Positions 27,630 to 37,620 are shown, counted from the first letter of the stretch. The stretch: DNA of 64,000 bases from Hyphomicrobiales bacterium 4NK60-0047b (GCA_040367435.1 BAABWY010000001.1:868001-932000); one strand, 5' to 3'. Numbers and translations: made by a program. Notes: generated from the letters alone by a model not told the origin.

Positions 27630-29018
27630 ATGACAAATAAAATGTGGGGCGGACGCTTTGCCTCAGGCCCGTCCGAAATTATGGAAGAAATTAACGCCTC
27701 CATCGGATATGACAAACGCCTCTATAATCAAGATATTACAGGCTCAATCGCTCATGCCGAAATGCTGGTGGATGCTGGCATTCTAAGCAAGTCTGATTGC
27801 AAAAAAATCATCAACGGATTGAAGCAAATCAAACAAGAAATCGAAGCGGATCAATTCACCTACTCTCGGCAATTAGAAGATATTCACATGAATGTCGAAT
27901 CAAGATTAAGAGAGCTCATTGGTGATGCAGCAGGCCGCCTCCACACGGCACGCTCACGAAATGATCAAGTCGCAACAGATTTCAAACTCTATGTTAGAGA
28001 CACGATTGACCATTTTATAAACCAATTAGCCACCCTGCAATTAGCCTTAGCCAAAAAAGCTGAAGAACATGCAGATGTCGTGATGCCCGGTTACACCCAC
28101 TTACAAACAGCACAACCGGTGACTTTTGGTCACCATTGCTTGGCTTATGTCGAAATGCTTGGCCGTGATGCAACTCGCTTTAAAGATGCAAGAAAAAGAT
28201 TAAACGAATGCCCATTAGGTGCAGCTGCACTAGCAGGCACATCATTCCCAATTAATAGAAAAATGACCGCAAAAGCTTTGGGTTTCGATCGTCCCACAGC
28301 CAATTCACTTGATAGCGTTGCAGACAGAGATTTCATACTCGAAACTCTAAGCACAGCCTCAATCAGCGCTATTCATTTATCTCGTTTTGCTGAAGAACTT
28401 GTCATCTGGTCATCTGCTGAATTTAATTTTATTAAACTCTCAGATAGCTTCACAACCGGCTCTTCCATCATGCCCCAAAAGCGTAACCCAGATGCAGCAG
28501 AACTCATCAGAGCAAAAGTTGGCCGCATCATTGGAGCCTTTAACGGACTATCTATGGTGATGAAAGGCTTACCGCTAGCCTATTCAAAAGACATGCAAGA
28601 AGACAAGGAAATGGCCTTTGACGCGTTAGATAATTACTCTCTGGCGCTTGCAGCCCTCACCGGCATGATCGAAGATATGCACCCAAATAAAGAAAAAATG
28701 GCAGCCTCTGCTGGCGGCGGCTTTTCTACAGCCACTGACATCGCTGATTGGCTGGTTCGCGTGATTAATTTACCCTTCAGAGACGCACATCATGTCACTG
28801 GCAGCATAGTTGCCCTAGCTGAAAAACAGGATTTGCGACTGCATGAATTAACTCTGGAAGACATGCAATCGGTCGAGCCCAAAATCACAAAAGACATATT
28901 TAACGTACTTTCAGTCGAAAATTCCGTAAAAAGCCGCAAATCTTATGGTGGCACAGCGCCCACAGAGGTTCGAAAAATGGCGAAGAAGTGGATAAAATCA
29001 CTGGAAAAATCAGTTTAA
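27630..29018 (+). CDS. argH: Argininosuccinate lyase
   Basis: 462 residues, standard. It opens with [20 protein letters not shown], has [13 protein letters not shown] near 107, [16 protein letters not shown] near 152 and the superfamily signature [15 protein letters not shown] near 277. It cleaves argininosuccinate to arginine and fumarate in the cytoplasm. It is divergent from tlpA and is followed on the same strand by the small lipoprotein, lysA and TIGR02302 genes. Confidence 0.97.
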   Translation: MTNKMWGGRFASGPSEIMEEINASIGYDKRLYNQDITGSIAHAEMLVDAGILSKSDCKKIINGLKQIKQEIEADQFTYSRQLEDIHMNVESRLRELIGDAAGRLHTARSRNDQVATDFKLYVRDTIDHFINQLATLQLALAKKAEEHADVVMPGYTHLQTAQPVTFGHHCLAYVEMLGRDATRFKDARKRLNECPLGAAALAGTSFPINRKMTAKALGFDRPTANSLDSVADRDFILETLSTASISAIHLSRFAEELVIWSSAEFNFIKLSDSFTTGSSIMPQKRNPDAAELIRAKVGRIIGAFNGLSMVMKGLPLAYSKDMQEDKEMAFDALDNYSLALAALTGMIEDMHPNKEKMAASAGGGFSTATDIADWLVRVINLPFRDAHHVTGSIVALAEKQDLRLHELTLEDMQSVEPKITKDIFNVLSVENSVKSRKSYGGTAPTEVRKMAKKWIKSLEKSV

Positions 29019-29154
29019 GCAAGGTAAGTTCATCACCAAATAAGATTTTCCAGCCAATTCATGAAATTGGTGTTCAAGTTATGTAATCTAATCGAAATTG
29101 CAAAGTTTGAGCAAATTGAAACAGATGTAAGAGCACTTAAAAGGATCGCAAACC

Positions 29155-29352
29155 ATGTTTCTGCGCACTGCAAAAGCTATAAATATTTTAGCTGGCTTGG
29201 CACTAGTACTTGCAGCTTTGTCACTTACAGCATGCGGTGTGAAAGGACCATTGGAAGCACCACCAGAAGCTCAAACTGAAGGTGATGCACCTGCATCAGT
29301 TAAAGAGGAAAAACCACACCGAGGATTTATCCTTGATGGTCTCTTAAACTAA
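29155..29352 (+). CDS. lptM: LptM-like small lipoprotein
   Basis: 65 residues. A lipoprotein signal ends in the lipobox LTAC with the modified cysteine near residue 27, followed at once by GVKGPLE, the conserved start of LptM (YifL-type). LptM helps LptD fold in the outer membrane. The rest is short, acidic and disordered. AAGGA precedes the ATG. The position between argH and lysA is shared by many proteobacteria. The name rests on motif and position. Confidence 0.87.
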   Translation: MFLRTAKAINILAGLALVLAALSLTACGVKGPLEAPPEAQTEGDAPASVKEEKPHRGFILDGLLN

Positions 29353-29393
29353 AACAGCCTTTTAAACTACAGAGAGTTTTTAAACTAACAATA

Positions 29394-29434
29394 GAAAGAA
29401 CAAGGTGATGAACGAAGCATCTCTTGTTCTTTCT
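29394..29434 (+). other. Hairpin in the lysA leader
   Basis: AGAAAGAACAAG (29394-29405) and CTTGTTCTTTCT (29423-29434) make a 12-bp perfect stem with a 17-nt loop. The stem ends 28 nt before the lysA ATG and is followed by GCTTTT. It could be a weak terminator of the argH-lptM unit or a structure that controls lysA translation. Confidence 0.6.
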
Positions 29435-29462
29435 GCTTTTAAACAGAAAAAAAAAGAATAAA

Positions 29463-30731
29463 ATGCGCCACTTTTCATACATAAATGGTGCGCTACACGC
29501 TGAAAATGTGGCCCTGACAACCATCGCAAAAGAAGTTGGGACCCCCTTTTATTGCTATTCAAGCGCAACGCTAGAACGTCATTATCAAGTTTTTGACCAA
29601 GCATTTGCAAATGTTGATCATCTCGTTTGTTACGCAATCAAAGCAAACTCCAATCAAGCAGTTATTAAAACCCTGGCCAATCAGGGCGCTGGCATGGATG
29701 TCGTCTCTGAAGGCGAATTGCACCGTGCCTTACAAGCAGGTGTCAGCCCAAGAAAAATCTGTTTTTCAGGTGTTGGTAAAACCAAAGAAGAAATGGCCGC
29801 CGCTTTAAACGCCAATATTCTAAGTTTCAACATCGAATCTGAGCCAGAGCTTCACACTCTAAGTGAAGTAGCTGAAGGGCTTGGTAAAACAGCTAGCATT
29901 GCCATTCGCGTAAACCCAGATGTTGATGCCAAAACTCATGCAAAAATTTCAACAGGAAAAGCTGAAAACAAATTCGGCATTCCCTTTGAAAGAGCCAGAG
30001 ATATTTACGCAATTGCTGCAAAATTACCTGGGCTAGAGCCACATGGTGTTCACATGCACATTGGCAGCCAAATTACAGATTTGACACCCTTTGACAATGC
30101 CTTTCGCCTCATGCGAGAACTCGTAACAGACCTTCGTGCAGATGGACATAAAATCACACACATAGATCTAGGCGGCGGTCTTGGCATTCCTTACGAGGAA
30201 GACGCAAAAGACCCACCGCATCCAAATGATTATGCAGCAATTATTGAAAAAGCCATTGGTGACCTTGATGCCACGCTCATTTTTGAACCTGGTCGTCTGA
30301 TTGCAGGCAATGCCGGTATTTTGGTCTCTAAAGTTCTTTACCTGAAAAAAGGTGCCGCAAAAGACTTCCTCATTGTTGACGCAGCTATGAATGACCTCAT
30401 ACGCCCAACTTTGTACGAAGCTTATCACCAAATTATGCCCATTAATGAAAGCCAAAATAATGGCACAAAAACTTTAATGGATGTCGTTGGTCCCGTATGT
30501 GAAACCGGTGATTTTTTAGCTGAAAACCGCCAAATGCCTGAATTTGCCCCAGATGACCTCATTGCAGTTATGTCTGCTGGTGCTTATGGTGCTGTCCAGG
30601 CCTGCACATATAATAGCCGTTTAACCATCCCAGAAGTCATGGTTAAGGAAGAAGACTACGCAGTTATTCGCCCACGCCCAACTTATGAGGACCTTATAAA
30701 CTTGGATCAATTACCAAATTGGATTGATTAA
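29463..30731 (+). CDS. lysA: Diaminopimelate decarboxylase
   Basis: 422 residues from ATG 29463 (MRHFSYINGALHAENV), the typical LysA N terminus; an upstream TTG frame opens inside the leader hairpin and is unlikely to be used. PLP-binding VCYAIKANSNQAV near 45-57, GMDVVSEGEL near 72, HMHIGSQI near 198, DLGGGLGIPY near 235, FEPGRLIAGNAG near 285 and GPVCETGDFLA near 350 are present. It makes lysine from meso-diaminopimelate. No strong ribosome site precedes the ATG, which fits control by the hairpin upstream. Confidence 0.95.
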   Translation: MRHFSYINGALHAENVALTTIAKEVGTPFYCYSSATLERHYQVFDQAFANVDHLVCYAIKANSNQAVIKTLANQGAGMDVVSEGELHRALQAGVSPRKICFSGVGKTKEEMAAALNANILSFNIESEPELHTLSEVAEGLGKTASIAIRVNPDVDAKTHAKISTGKAENKFGIPFERARDIYAIAAKLPGLEPHGVHMHIGSQITDLTPFDNAFRLMRELVTDLRADGHKITHIDLGGGLGIPYEEDAKDPPHPNDYAAIIEKAIGDLDATLIFEPGRLIAGNAGILVSKVLYLKKGAAKDFLIVDAAMNDLIRPTLYEAYHQIMPINESQNNGTKTLMDVVGPVCETGDFLAENRQMPEFAPDDLIAVMSAGAYGAVQACTYNSRLTIPEVMVKEEDYAVIRPRPTYEDLINLDQLPNWID

Positions 30732-30959
30732 TTCCCTCTGATTTACCCCAAAATAGCCTCTATCTCACAATATTCTTACCTTAGGACGAGTTGCCCCCCA
30801 TAGGCAAAGATCTCATTTCTATGTTATGATTAGCATACAAGAACCATGATGAATTAAAGTGAGAACAAACCAATAAATACAGACCCAAATTCCAACAACC
30901 AAAATAATCAGCTCAAACAAGAACTTGGTGCAGACCAACGGCACCAAGGCGAAATACTT

Positions 30960-33554
30960 TTGGCCAAAAAGCTACGTTGGACCAAAATCGCTATTTTCTT
31001 TGAACGCTTATGGATAAAACTTTGGGCTCCCTTTATTGTTATCTCACTTTTTTTTATTCTCACTCTCTTTCACTTCTGGCCACTTCTTTCCCCTCTTATG
31101 CATCGCTTAAGTTTGGCTCTTTTTGCAATGGCCTTCATAGCTAGCTTTTATCCTCTTTTATCTCTGCGTTCCCCCAAAGATAAAGAAGCCCTAAAAAGAC
31201 TGGATGAACATTCAACACTTCCTCACCAACCAGCACAAGCTTTTAAAGATAAATTAGAACCAAACCTTAAAACACAATCAAATAAGCAAACTGAAGCCAT
31301 TTGGCTTCACTTCAAAAACCGGCTCGTAGAAAAGATCAAACAACTCAAAGTACGCCCTCCTCAACCAGAAACTTACAAGCAAGACCCCTATGCCTTAAGA
31401 ATGGTCTTGATGCTAGCTGTCGCGTGCGGCCTCTTTTTCCAGGGCGGAAATTTAAAATCACTCATTGCAAATGCAGTAACCCTGCCTCCAATGATCAACA
31501 CATCAAACCTTAGAGTTGATGCATGGGTAACACCGCCATCTTATACGGGCAAAGCCCCTATCCTGATCGCTGATGGCGGTAAAAACGCCAAAGTTAAAAC
31601 CACAACAAACTCTGGCAAACCTGGTTCAAAGAAAAATGCTTTCACAGTACCTCAAAACTCAACATTAACAATCCGCATTAATGGCAGTGAAGCAAAACAC
31701 GTAGAAATAGAAAGCTCAAACAGCCTTTTAAAATCACAAAAACTGGAACCCCAAAGCTCTTCTCTTAAATTAACATCGGGACAAACTGACAAACGAAAGA
31801 ATACAAAAGAATTTCACTTAAAACTAACTGAAGAAGGTCCTGTAAAGCTCACCATAGACACGATCCCCTTAAAGGATTGGCGCTTTGAAATCATAGCTGA
31901 CAATCCACCAATCATCGGCCTGGTCGAGCTACCTGCACCGGCACAAAGCCGCGCGTTAAAATTAAAATATCGCGTTGCTGATGATTATGGCGTGCTCGAA
32001 GCTAAAGCTCATCTGAAAGAAATTTTCAATAAAGAAAAATCTGACACAAGTGTGGTTTCAAAAAAAGATCGCCCTCTAGGCTCACCAATGGAATACCCCC
32101 TAAACCTTAAAGAGCAAGGTACAAAATCAAGTGAAGGTACAACCTTCAAAGATCTCACAGACCATCCATGGGCAGGCTTACCAATTACCCTTTATCTTTC
32201 TGCCAAAGACGAAGGTGAAAATCTATCCAATAGCCCCGAGATAAATATTGTTTTACCTGAATACCAATTCACAAAACCAATAGCCAAAAACATCATCCGC
32301 TTACGCAAGCAATTGATCATGACACCATCAGAAAGTCCCCTACTTTCACAATTGCTGCACACTCTTTTAAATAATAAAAAACCGTTTGAAAAAGACCTAA
32401 CGCTTTATTTAGGCCTTAAAGTAACAGCAGCTCGCCTAGAAACAGCTAGAACAAGAAAAGAAAAAGAAGCTCTCTCAAAACTCTTGTACCAATTAGCCCG
32501 TCATGCTGAAGATGGTGACCTTTCTGCAGCTGAACGCGAATTAAGAACCGCACAAGAAGAATTGCGCAAGGCATTACAAGACAATGCACCAAATCAAGAA
32601 ATACAAAAGCGCATTGATAACTTAAGAAAAGCACTGCAAAAATACATGCAAGCTTTGGCAAAACAACAGCAAAAACAAAACCAACAAGCCCAAAACGAAC
32701 AGCAAAACCAGAAACAAAATTCAAAGAATATAAGCCCTGAAGATTTTGAGCAAATGCTCAAAACCATAGAAGAACTATCCAAATCAGGTGCAAAAGACTT
32801 AGCTCGCCAAATGCTAAGTCAGTTACAAAATATGTTAGAAAATTTACAAACAGGTAAAAAACAAAACCAACAACAACAAAACAAAGCCGCCAAAAATTTA
32901 GAAGAATTGGGAAAAATCCTTCAAGAACAACAAAAACTGATGGATAAAACCTTTGAACAAAATAGACAACAAAATCGCCGCAATGCAGATCGCAATCAGC
33001 AACAAAGACAAAACCAACAACCAGGCAATCAAAACCAAAGACAAAATGGACAACCAAATGGAGCTCAAGAGCTAGATAAACAACAGCAAGCCCTTCGCCA
33101 GCAATTACAAAAACTAATGAGAGAGCTCGAAAAATCGAGACAAGGACAAGAAAGACCCGGTCAAGGCAACAAACGCGCAAATGGCGCACCTTTGGAAAAT
33201 GCTGATCGTGCAATGCAAAGAGCTGAAGAATTGTTAAAGCGAAAAGAATTAGGTAATGCTCTAAGCCAGGAAGGCCAAGCCTTAGACCAATTACGAAAAG
33301 GCATCCAACAGATGGCCAAAGAAATGCAAGGCATGTCTGGAAATGGCGGAAGCCAAAAGAGAAGCGGTAAAGATCCTCTTGGTCGTCCTCAAAGCACAAA
33401 AGGCATGGACACAAGTGAAAGCACAAAAGTACCAGATAAAATAGATATCCAGCGAGCACGGGAAATCTTAAGAAACTTGCAGGAAAAATTGAGCGACCCT
33501 AATCGCCCAGCTCCAGAAATCGATTATATTGAAAGATTAATCAAAAGGTTTTAG
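30960..33554 (+). CDS. TIGR02302/DUF4175 family membrane protein
   Basis: 864 residues. Two or three N-terminal membrane helices (about 20-75) and one near 150-166 anchor a large, mainly periplasmic protein. The middle has immunoglobulin-like strands (VDAWVTPPSYTGKAPI). From about 520 to 760 it is helical and extremely rich in Gln and Asn, with runs such as QQQQNKAAKNLEELGK. This is the layout of the alphaproteobacterial TIGR02302 family, of unknown function. The start is a TTG with AAGG 9 nt upstream; no ATG or GTG exists in the open frame before it. Upstream lies lysA on the same strand with 228 bp between. Confidence 0.88.
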   Translation: MAKKLRWTKIAIFFERLWIKLWAPFIVISLFFILTLFHFWPLLSPLMHRLSLALFAMAFIASFYPLLSLRSPKDKEALKRLDEHSTLPHQPAQAFKDKLEPNLKTQSNKQTEAIWLHFKNRLVEKIKQLKVRPPQPETYKQDPYALRMVLMLAVACGLFFQGGNLKSLIANAVTLPPMINTSNLRVDAWVTPPSYTGKAPILIADGGKNAKVKTTTNSGKPGSKKNAFTVPQNSTLTIRINGSEAKHVEIESSNSLLKSQKLEPQSSSLKLTSGQTDKRKNTKEFHLKLTEEGPVKLTIDTIPLKDWRFEIIADNPPIIGLVELPAPAQSRALKLKYRVADDYGVLEAKAHLKEIFNKEKSDTSVVSKKDRPLGSPMEYPLNLKEQGTKSSEGTTFKDLTDHPWAGLPITLYLSAKDEGENLSNSPEINIVLPEYQFTKPIAKNIIRLRKQLIMTPSESPLLSQLLHTLLNNKKPFEKDLTLYLGLKVTAARLETARTRKEKEALSKLLYQLARHAEDGDLSAAERELRTAQEELRKALQDNAPNQEIQKRIDNLRKALQKYMQALAKQQQKQNQQAQNEQQNQKQNSKNISPEDFEQMLKTIEELSKSGAKDLARQMLSQLQNMLENLQTGKKQNQQQQNKAAKNLEELGKILQEQQKLMDKTFEQNRQQNRRNADRNQQQRQNQQPGNQNQRQNGQPNGAQELDKQQQALRQQLQKLMRELEKSRQGQERPGQGNKRANGAPLENADRAMQRAEELLKRKELGNALSQEGQALDQLRKGIQQMAKEMQGMSGNGGSQKRSGKDPLGRPQSTKGMDTSESTKVPDKIDIQRAREILRNLQEKLSDPNRPAPEIDYIERLIKRF

Positions 33555-33595
33555 TCCATAAGTCCTTTAAGCTAAAACTCTAAAGTTAGATCATA

Positions 33596-33625
33596 GACCT
33601 ATAAAACAACTATGTTTTGTAGGTC
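33596..33625 (+). other. Hairpin between convergent genes
   Basis: GACCTATAAAAC and GTTTTGTAGGTC pair over 12 positions with one G-U, around a 6-nt loop. A run of seven A follows on the plus strand, so on the minus strand the T run precedes the stem. It is not a standard intrinsic terminator for either gene but is the only structure between them. Confidence 0.55.
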
Positions 33626-33669
33626 AAAAAAAGTCAAACATTGAAGACCATCATTTATGACCGAAGGCT

Positions 33670-34074
33670 CTACTTCAAACCTAATTTCAATTGCCTATCT
33701 AAAGGCTTTTGTCTTGCTTGTCCCAAAGCAGATTGAACTGCAAGTCTAATCATGTCCAAAGTAAAAGGTTTTTGCAAAACCCCCACAACAGAAGGCGCAT
33801 AATCAGCTTCTTCAGCAGTTGAATATCCCGTCATCAGTAAAATAGGCAATTGTGGCTGTTGTTTAAAAACAAGTTTCGATAGCGTCACACCATCAATAAC
33901 CGGCATACGTATATCACTAATCATAAGATCATAAGTATCATTTGGCACCGTCAAACATCTTAGAGCTTCTTGCCCTTCATGCGCTACAACGACGTCATGA
34001 TGATCCATAGAAAGAGCGCGATAAGTAAAATCTCTCACCGCGAAATCATCTTCAGCTATCAATATCCGAGCCAT
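33670..34074 (-). CDS. Single-domain response regulator, CpdR-like
   Basis: 134 residues, just a receiver domain. Acidic pocket E8-D9-D10, phosphoacceptor D54 in SDIRMP, T82 in LLMTGYS and K102 in QKPF are all present, so it should be phosphorylatable. There is no output domain. CpdR of Caulobacter and rhizobia is this kind of protein and directs ClpXP-mediated proteolysis in the cell cycle; the AEDD start and the GYS after the conserved threonine fit it, but other single-domain regulators cannot be excluded. It is convergent with the TIGR02302 gene. Confidence 0.75.
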   Translation of the reverse strand: MARILIAEDDFAVRDFTYRALSMDHHDVVVAHEGQEALRCLTVPNDTYDLMISDIRMPVIDGVTLSKLVFKQQPQLPILLMTGYSTAEEADYAPSVVGVLQKPFTLDMIRLAVQSALGQARQKPLDRQLKLGLK

Positions 34075-34290
34075 CTCATCACCTAAGATTAGAAAAATTC
34101 TGTCTTAACCTCTAATACTAAGCCCTCAACCCTCAATGCAGAGTTAACAAAACTTAAATTGGCTTACTAATTAACTAAGAACCCCTTACTAGCAGATCAG
34201 CCTGAACGAAACGGTTCGATTGTATGAGAACAACCTAAAGCACTAAAAAATCACTAAAAATTACCGTGAACAAAAACAAACCATAGATAA

Positions 34291-34410
34291 GAAGAAGGTG
34301 TTCAGCCCACTTCGGGCTGAAGGACATGGCATAGCACTTCGCGTAGCCCGGTGCCTAGCACCGCCCCATCGGAGTGCCCGCAGCGAAGCTGCGGAATAGC
34401 ACGTGAGATA
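34291..34410 (+). repeat. Long four-hairpin repeat, copy B
   Basis: After GAAGAAGGTG: hairpin 1 TTCAGCCC/GGGCTGAA, an imperfect hairpin 2, hairpin 3 CGGTGC/GCACCG with CTA loop, hairpin 4 CCGCAGC/GCTGCGG, then AATAGCACGTGAGATAAA. Each stem differs from copy A by matched changes on both arms. The right end is 2 bp from the stop codon of the minus-strand MJ0042 gene. The rest of 34075-34290 shows no feature. Confidence 0.88.
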
Positions 34411-34412
34411 AA

Positions 34413-35660
34413 TTATTGAAAACTAATATATAAATGCTTGGCTTGTTTAGGTGGTAAAGGAACCATCGCCATGAAAGGAGCTTTTTCTCCTGGCAACAAA
34501 GGCTTCTTTCTCACCCGCATCACCCAACGAAAAATTTCTTTTTTATCAGTACCCACAGCCCCAAAAACCATAGGGGGTAAAGTCTTATACCTATTGGTAA
34601 GATTCGTAACCTCGCCCTGTACTTTCAATAAAAGTCGATTATCTTCAATCACCCATTTCTGTTGCACATTCGTAAATGTTAAACCTCTAACATTAACATC
34701 CATGCCTAAAACAGAGTAAACATTAGCCATACTAGGAATGGCCTTAACAAGAGACACACGAGCCATAATCACAGTGGAAAAAACTAAAATAACGCAGAGG
34801 ACATAACATCCCCACCCGATCATTTCCTCTCGGCCCATTCTTTTCCATATGGGTAATTTAGCAGCCAAAGGCGCGGTTTCTGGCGTAGGTTGATCATCAA
34901 CCTCTTCAATCTCATTATCAAATGGGTCTTCTAAATCTTCTGTAGCCGCCGCGATAGGTTCTTCTTCAACCGGCTCTTCTACTGGGCTTTCTTCAATTGT
35001 AGGGTCTTCATCAAAAAGACCATCAATATCACCCTGAGAATTTTCCTCTCCTTCTTCCGAGGAAGGTTCATCAAATAATCCATCTATATCGTCTTGATTG
35101 TTTTCTTCTTCTGGTTCGGCGGCAGGCTCATCAAACAAACCATCAATATCATCTTGAGAATTCTCTTCCTCAGGTTCATCACCCATTTCATCAAATAAGC
35201 TATCGATATCACCTTGAGAATTTTCTTCCTCAGGCTCGTCGCCCACTTCATCAAACAAACTATCAATGTCGCCTTGAGAGTTCTCTTCCTCAGGTTCTGG
35301 TTCTGGTTCGGGTTCAGGCTCTACGCCCATCTCTTCAAACAAACTATCCAATTCTGCTTGATCAAGCTCATCCCCACCAGCATCGATTTCTTCTTCAATT
35401 TCTTCTTCAATTTCTTCAAAATCAAGTTCTTCTAGAGGGTCTTCATCACTTGGAGAAATCGCTGGTATGCCAGAAACATCTTCAGGAAGAGAGTCTTCAG
35501 CTTGTGCACTTGCTTCAGCTAAAGCAGCATTTTCAAAAACATCATCTGAAGTCGCCATCCAAACATGTGAACAACTGGTACAACGCACTTTAGTCCCCTC
35601 TTCAGGCAAAGCTGAAGGGATCTCATAATGGGTCGAACATTCAGGACAAACCAAAATCAT
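34413..35660 (-). CDS. MJ0042 zinc-ribbon protein with DUF3426-like C terminus
   Basis: 415 residues from ATG 35660 (MILVCPECSTHYEIP); a TTG five codons upstream is less likely. The N-terminal MJ0042 zinc ribbon has CPEC and VRCTSCSHVW cysteine pairs. A very acidic middle follows, with a 20-residue unit (core NSQGDIDSLFDE) repeated four to five times. One membrane helix (MIGWGCYVLCVILVFSTVIM) near 290 precedes a periplasmic or cytoplasmic domain similar to DUF3426, ending RKKPLLPGEKAPFMAMVPLPP. Rhizobial homologues are encoded divergently from ftsE, as here. The function is unknown; a zinc-binding membrane adaptor is a guess. Confidence 0.85.
   Translation of the reverse strand: MILVCPECSTHYEIPSALPEEGTKVRCTSCSHVWMATSDDVFENAALAEASAQAEDSLPEDVSGIPAISPSDEDPLEELDFEEIEEEIEEEIDAGGDELDQAELDSLFEEMGVEPEPEPEPEPEEENSQGDIDSLFDEVGDEPEEENSQGDIDSLFDEMGDEPEEENSQDDIDGLFDEPAAEPEEENNQDDIDGLFDEPSSEEGEENSQGDIDGLFDEDPTIEESPVEEPVEEEPIAAATEDLEDPFDNEIEEVDDQPTPETAPLAAKLPIWKRMGREEMIGWGCYVLCVILVFSTVIMARVSLVKAIPSMANVYSVLGMDVNVRGLTFTNVQQKWVIEDNRLLLKVQGEVTNLTNRYKTLPPMVFGAVGTDKKEIFRWVMRVRKKPLLPGEKAPFMAMVPLPPKQAKHLYISFQ
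35041..35340 (-). repeat. 60-bp in-frame tandem repeat within the MJ0042 gene
   Basis: Units of exactly 60 bp begin near 35041, 35101, 35161, 35221 and, partially, 35281. They encode the 20-residue acidic unit with core DIDSLFDE or DIDGLFDE. Units 35161 and 35221 are the most alike. The length being a multiple of three lets the copy number change without breaking the gene. Confidence 0.9.
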
Positions 35661-35919
35661 AATAAAGGGCACCAATTGCGGTTCAAAACATAAAGATATC
35701 TAGAAATAACCGAGAAATAATTAAAGAAGCCCTTCTTTTCCAGACTTATCCCCGCTTTGGCCTCATTCAGAGGCTAAATAAAATTTACAAAACACTTTTT
35801 GCTGGCAATAATGGCGGCTAAGATAAACATGGATTACGGCACTTTCATAAAACACAACCTAGCCAGTTGAAAAGTTCAAAAAACAAGCCAAAACACATCA
35901 AATAGAGGGTATTAGACCA

Positions 35920-36579
35920 TTGATTCGATTAGAAAACGTCGCTCTTCGCTATGGAAGAGGGCCTGAAATCCTACGAGATGTTAATTTTCACCTTCGCCCC
36001 GGGTCATTACACTTTCTTACTGGCCCATCTGGTTCCGGTAAAACATCGCTTTTACGGCTTTTATTCATGTCAATCCAGCCAACACGCGGCCTCATTCACC
36101 TCTTTGGACAAAATGTAACCCGAATCACTCCATCAAGACGGGCAGATTTACGCCGCAGAATAGGCATCGTTTTTCAAGATTTCCGTCTTCTAGACCATCT
36201 CAGCACTTGGGAAAATGTAGCGCTTCCGCTACGTGTCACTGGCAAAAAACCAAATGACTATCAAGAAGACGTCACAGACCTTCTACAATGGGTAGGCTTA
36301 GGCGAACGAATGTATGCCCTATCCCCCGTTTTATCTGGCGGTGAAAAACAAAGAGCGGCCATTGCCCGCGCCGTAATTGGCAAACCAGAACTTCTCCTTG
36401 CTGACGAACCAACCGGTAACGTTGACCCTCAAATGGCGCGCCGTCTCCTACGTTTGTTCATTGAATTAAATCGTTTAGGAACATCTGTTATCATAGCAAC
36501 ACACGATCATCAGCTAATGCAACAATTTCAAGCACCACGTCTTGAGCTTCACGACGGTAGAATTCATCAGGTAGGATAA
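35920..36579 (+). CDS. ftsE: Cell division ATP-binding protein FtsE
   Basis: 219 residues. Walker A GPSGSGKTS at 37-45, signature LSGGEKQR near 137, Walker B LLLADEPTGNVD near 155 and the switch histidine in IATHDH. FtsE is the ATPase of the FtsEX complex, which controls septal cell-wall hydrolases. The start is a TTG at 35920 with GAGGG 10 nt upstream. The ftsX start lies 2 bp after the stop, so the two are translated together. Confidence 0.95.
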   Translation: MIRLENVALRYGRGPEILRDVNFHLRPGSLHFLTGPSGSGKTSLLRLLFMSIQPTRGLIHLFGQNVTRITPSRRADLRRRIGIVFQDFRLLDHLSTWENVALPLRVTGKKPNDYQEDVTDLLQWVGLGERMYALSPVLSGGEKQRAAIARAVIGKPELLLADEPTGNVDPQMARRLLRLFIELNRLGTSVIIATHDHQLMQQFQAPRLELHDGRIHQVG

Positions 36580-36581
36580 AC

Positions 36582-37577
36582 ATGACGTTCCAACCCAATA
36601 ATTCAGCACCACCAGTTACACCGGCAAGCAAGGAGCTTTACTCTCCCTCTCGCCCGAAAGAACGTGGCTGGGGCAATCAGCACACACCCATCGTGCAGGC
36701 CAAATCCGTAACAGGTAGCTCACTTGTTGTGGTGATTTCGATTATGTGTTTCTTGGCGTCACTTACTGCAGGCGGCGTATATTTAATCAATCAATCCGCC
36801 GCCGCATGGACAGACAACATTGCCAGTGAAGTCACAGTTCAAATCAGCATAAATCGAACTGAAAACATTGAAGACAAGCTTTCAAAAATCTCTTTTTTCT
36901 TAACAAATCAACCAGGCATCACTGGCGTACGTCCCCTGCCCCTGGATGAAAGCGCAGATTTGTTAGAACCCTGGCTCGGCGATGGCGCTAATTTAAAAGA
37001 CTTACCCATTCCCCGCTTGATAGCTGTTGAATTAGATAGAGAGAGCAAACCCAATCTTGATAAGCTCCGCAGTGACATAAAGAAGAATTTCAAAAACGCC
37101 ACATTGGATGACCACCGTCGCTGGCAATCACAAATCCAAACAGTCACCCGCTCAATGGCTTTGGCCGGCCTTGCTGTACTCATATTAGTTGGCTTGGCCA
37201 CAACCGCGGTCATTGTCTCCGCCACCCGCTCTGCCATGTCATCCAACAGAGAGATTGTAGAAGTCCTTCATTTTGTTGGTGCAACAGACCGTTTCATCGC
37301 CCGTGAATTTGAGCGCCATTTTCTCTCTCTAGGCATTCGCTCAGGGTTGGTGGGTGCCACAGGTTCTCTCATCGTCTTCATCTTCATGCCATTCTTCATG
37401 CGTGTTCTAGGCGGAAGCAACATGACAAGCGCGGAAGTGCGCCGCCTACTCGGCACAGCTGCCCTTGATTTACCAGGATTTATTTTGCTAGGAATAGTCG
37501 TTGTAGTGATCGCAGCTCTTTGTATGCTAACAACCCGTTATGGTGTGTACCGCATCCTCAATTCTCAGCATCACTAA
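36582..37577 (+). CDS. ftsX: Cell division permease protein FtsX
   Basis: 331 residues with a proline-rich cytoplasmic N terminus of about 50 residues, then four membrane helices: one near 45-65, a periplasmic loop to about 185, and three more at about 190-215, 245-270 and 300-320. This is the FtsX topology. It transmits ATP hydrolysis by FtsE to periplasmic amidase activators. It follows ftsE with a 2-bp gap and precedes plsC by 43 bp on the same strand. Confidence 0.94.
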   Translation: MTFQPNNSAPPVTPASKELYSPSRPKERGWGNQHTPIVQAKSVTGSSLVVVISIMCFLASLTAGGVYLINQSAAAWTDNIASEVTVQISINRTENIEDKLSKISFFLTNQPGITGVRPLPLDESADLLEPWLGDGANLKDLPIPRLIAVELDRESKPNLDKLRSDIKKNFKNATLDDHRRWQSQIQTVTRSMALAGLAVLILVGLATTAVIVSATRSAMSSNREIVEVLHFVGATDRFIAREFERHFLSLGIRSGLVGATGSLIVFIFMPFFMRVLGGSNMTSAEVRRLLGTAALDLPGFILLGIVVVVIAALCMLTTRYGVYRILNSQHH

Positions 37578-37620
37578 TTAATGAGTCTATGATCTAAAAG
37601 ACCTAATAGGAATTTTATTC

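Noticed and set aside
32758-33459. 233-codon minus-strand open frame inside the TIGR02302 gene
   Set aside because: It is the mirror of the Gln/Asn-rich region (CAA and AAC codons read as leucine- and valine-rich antisense) and has no independent support.
34141-34155. CtrA-type TTAA-N-TTAA site
   Set aside because: TTAACAAAACTTAA has a 6-base rather than 7-base spacer, and such matches are frequent in AT-rich intergenic DNA.
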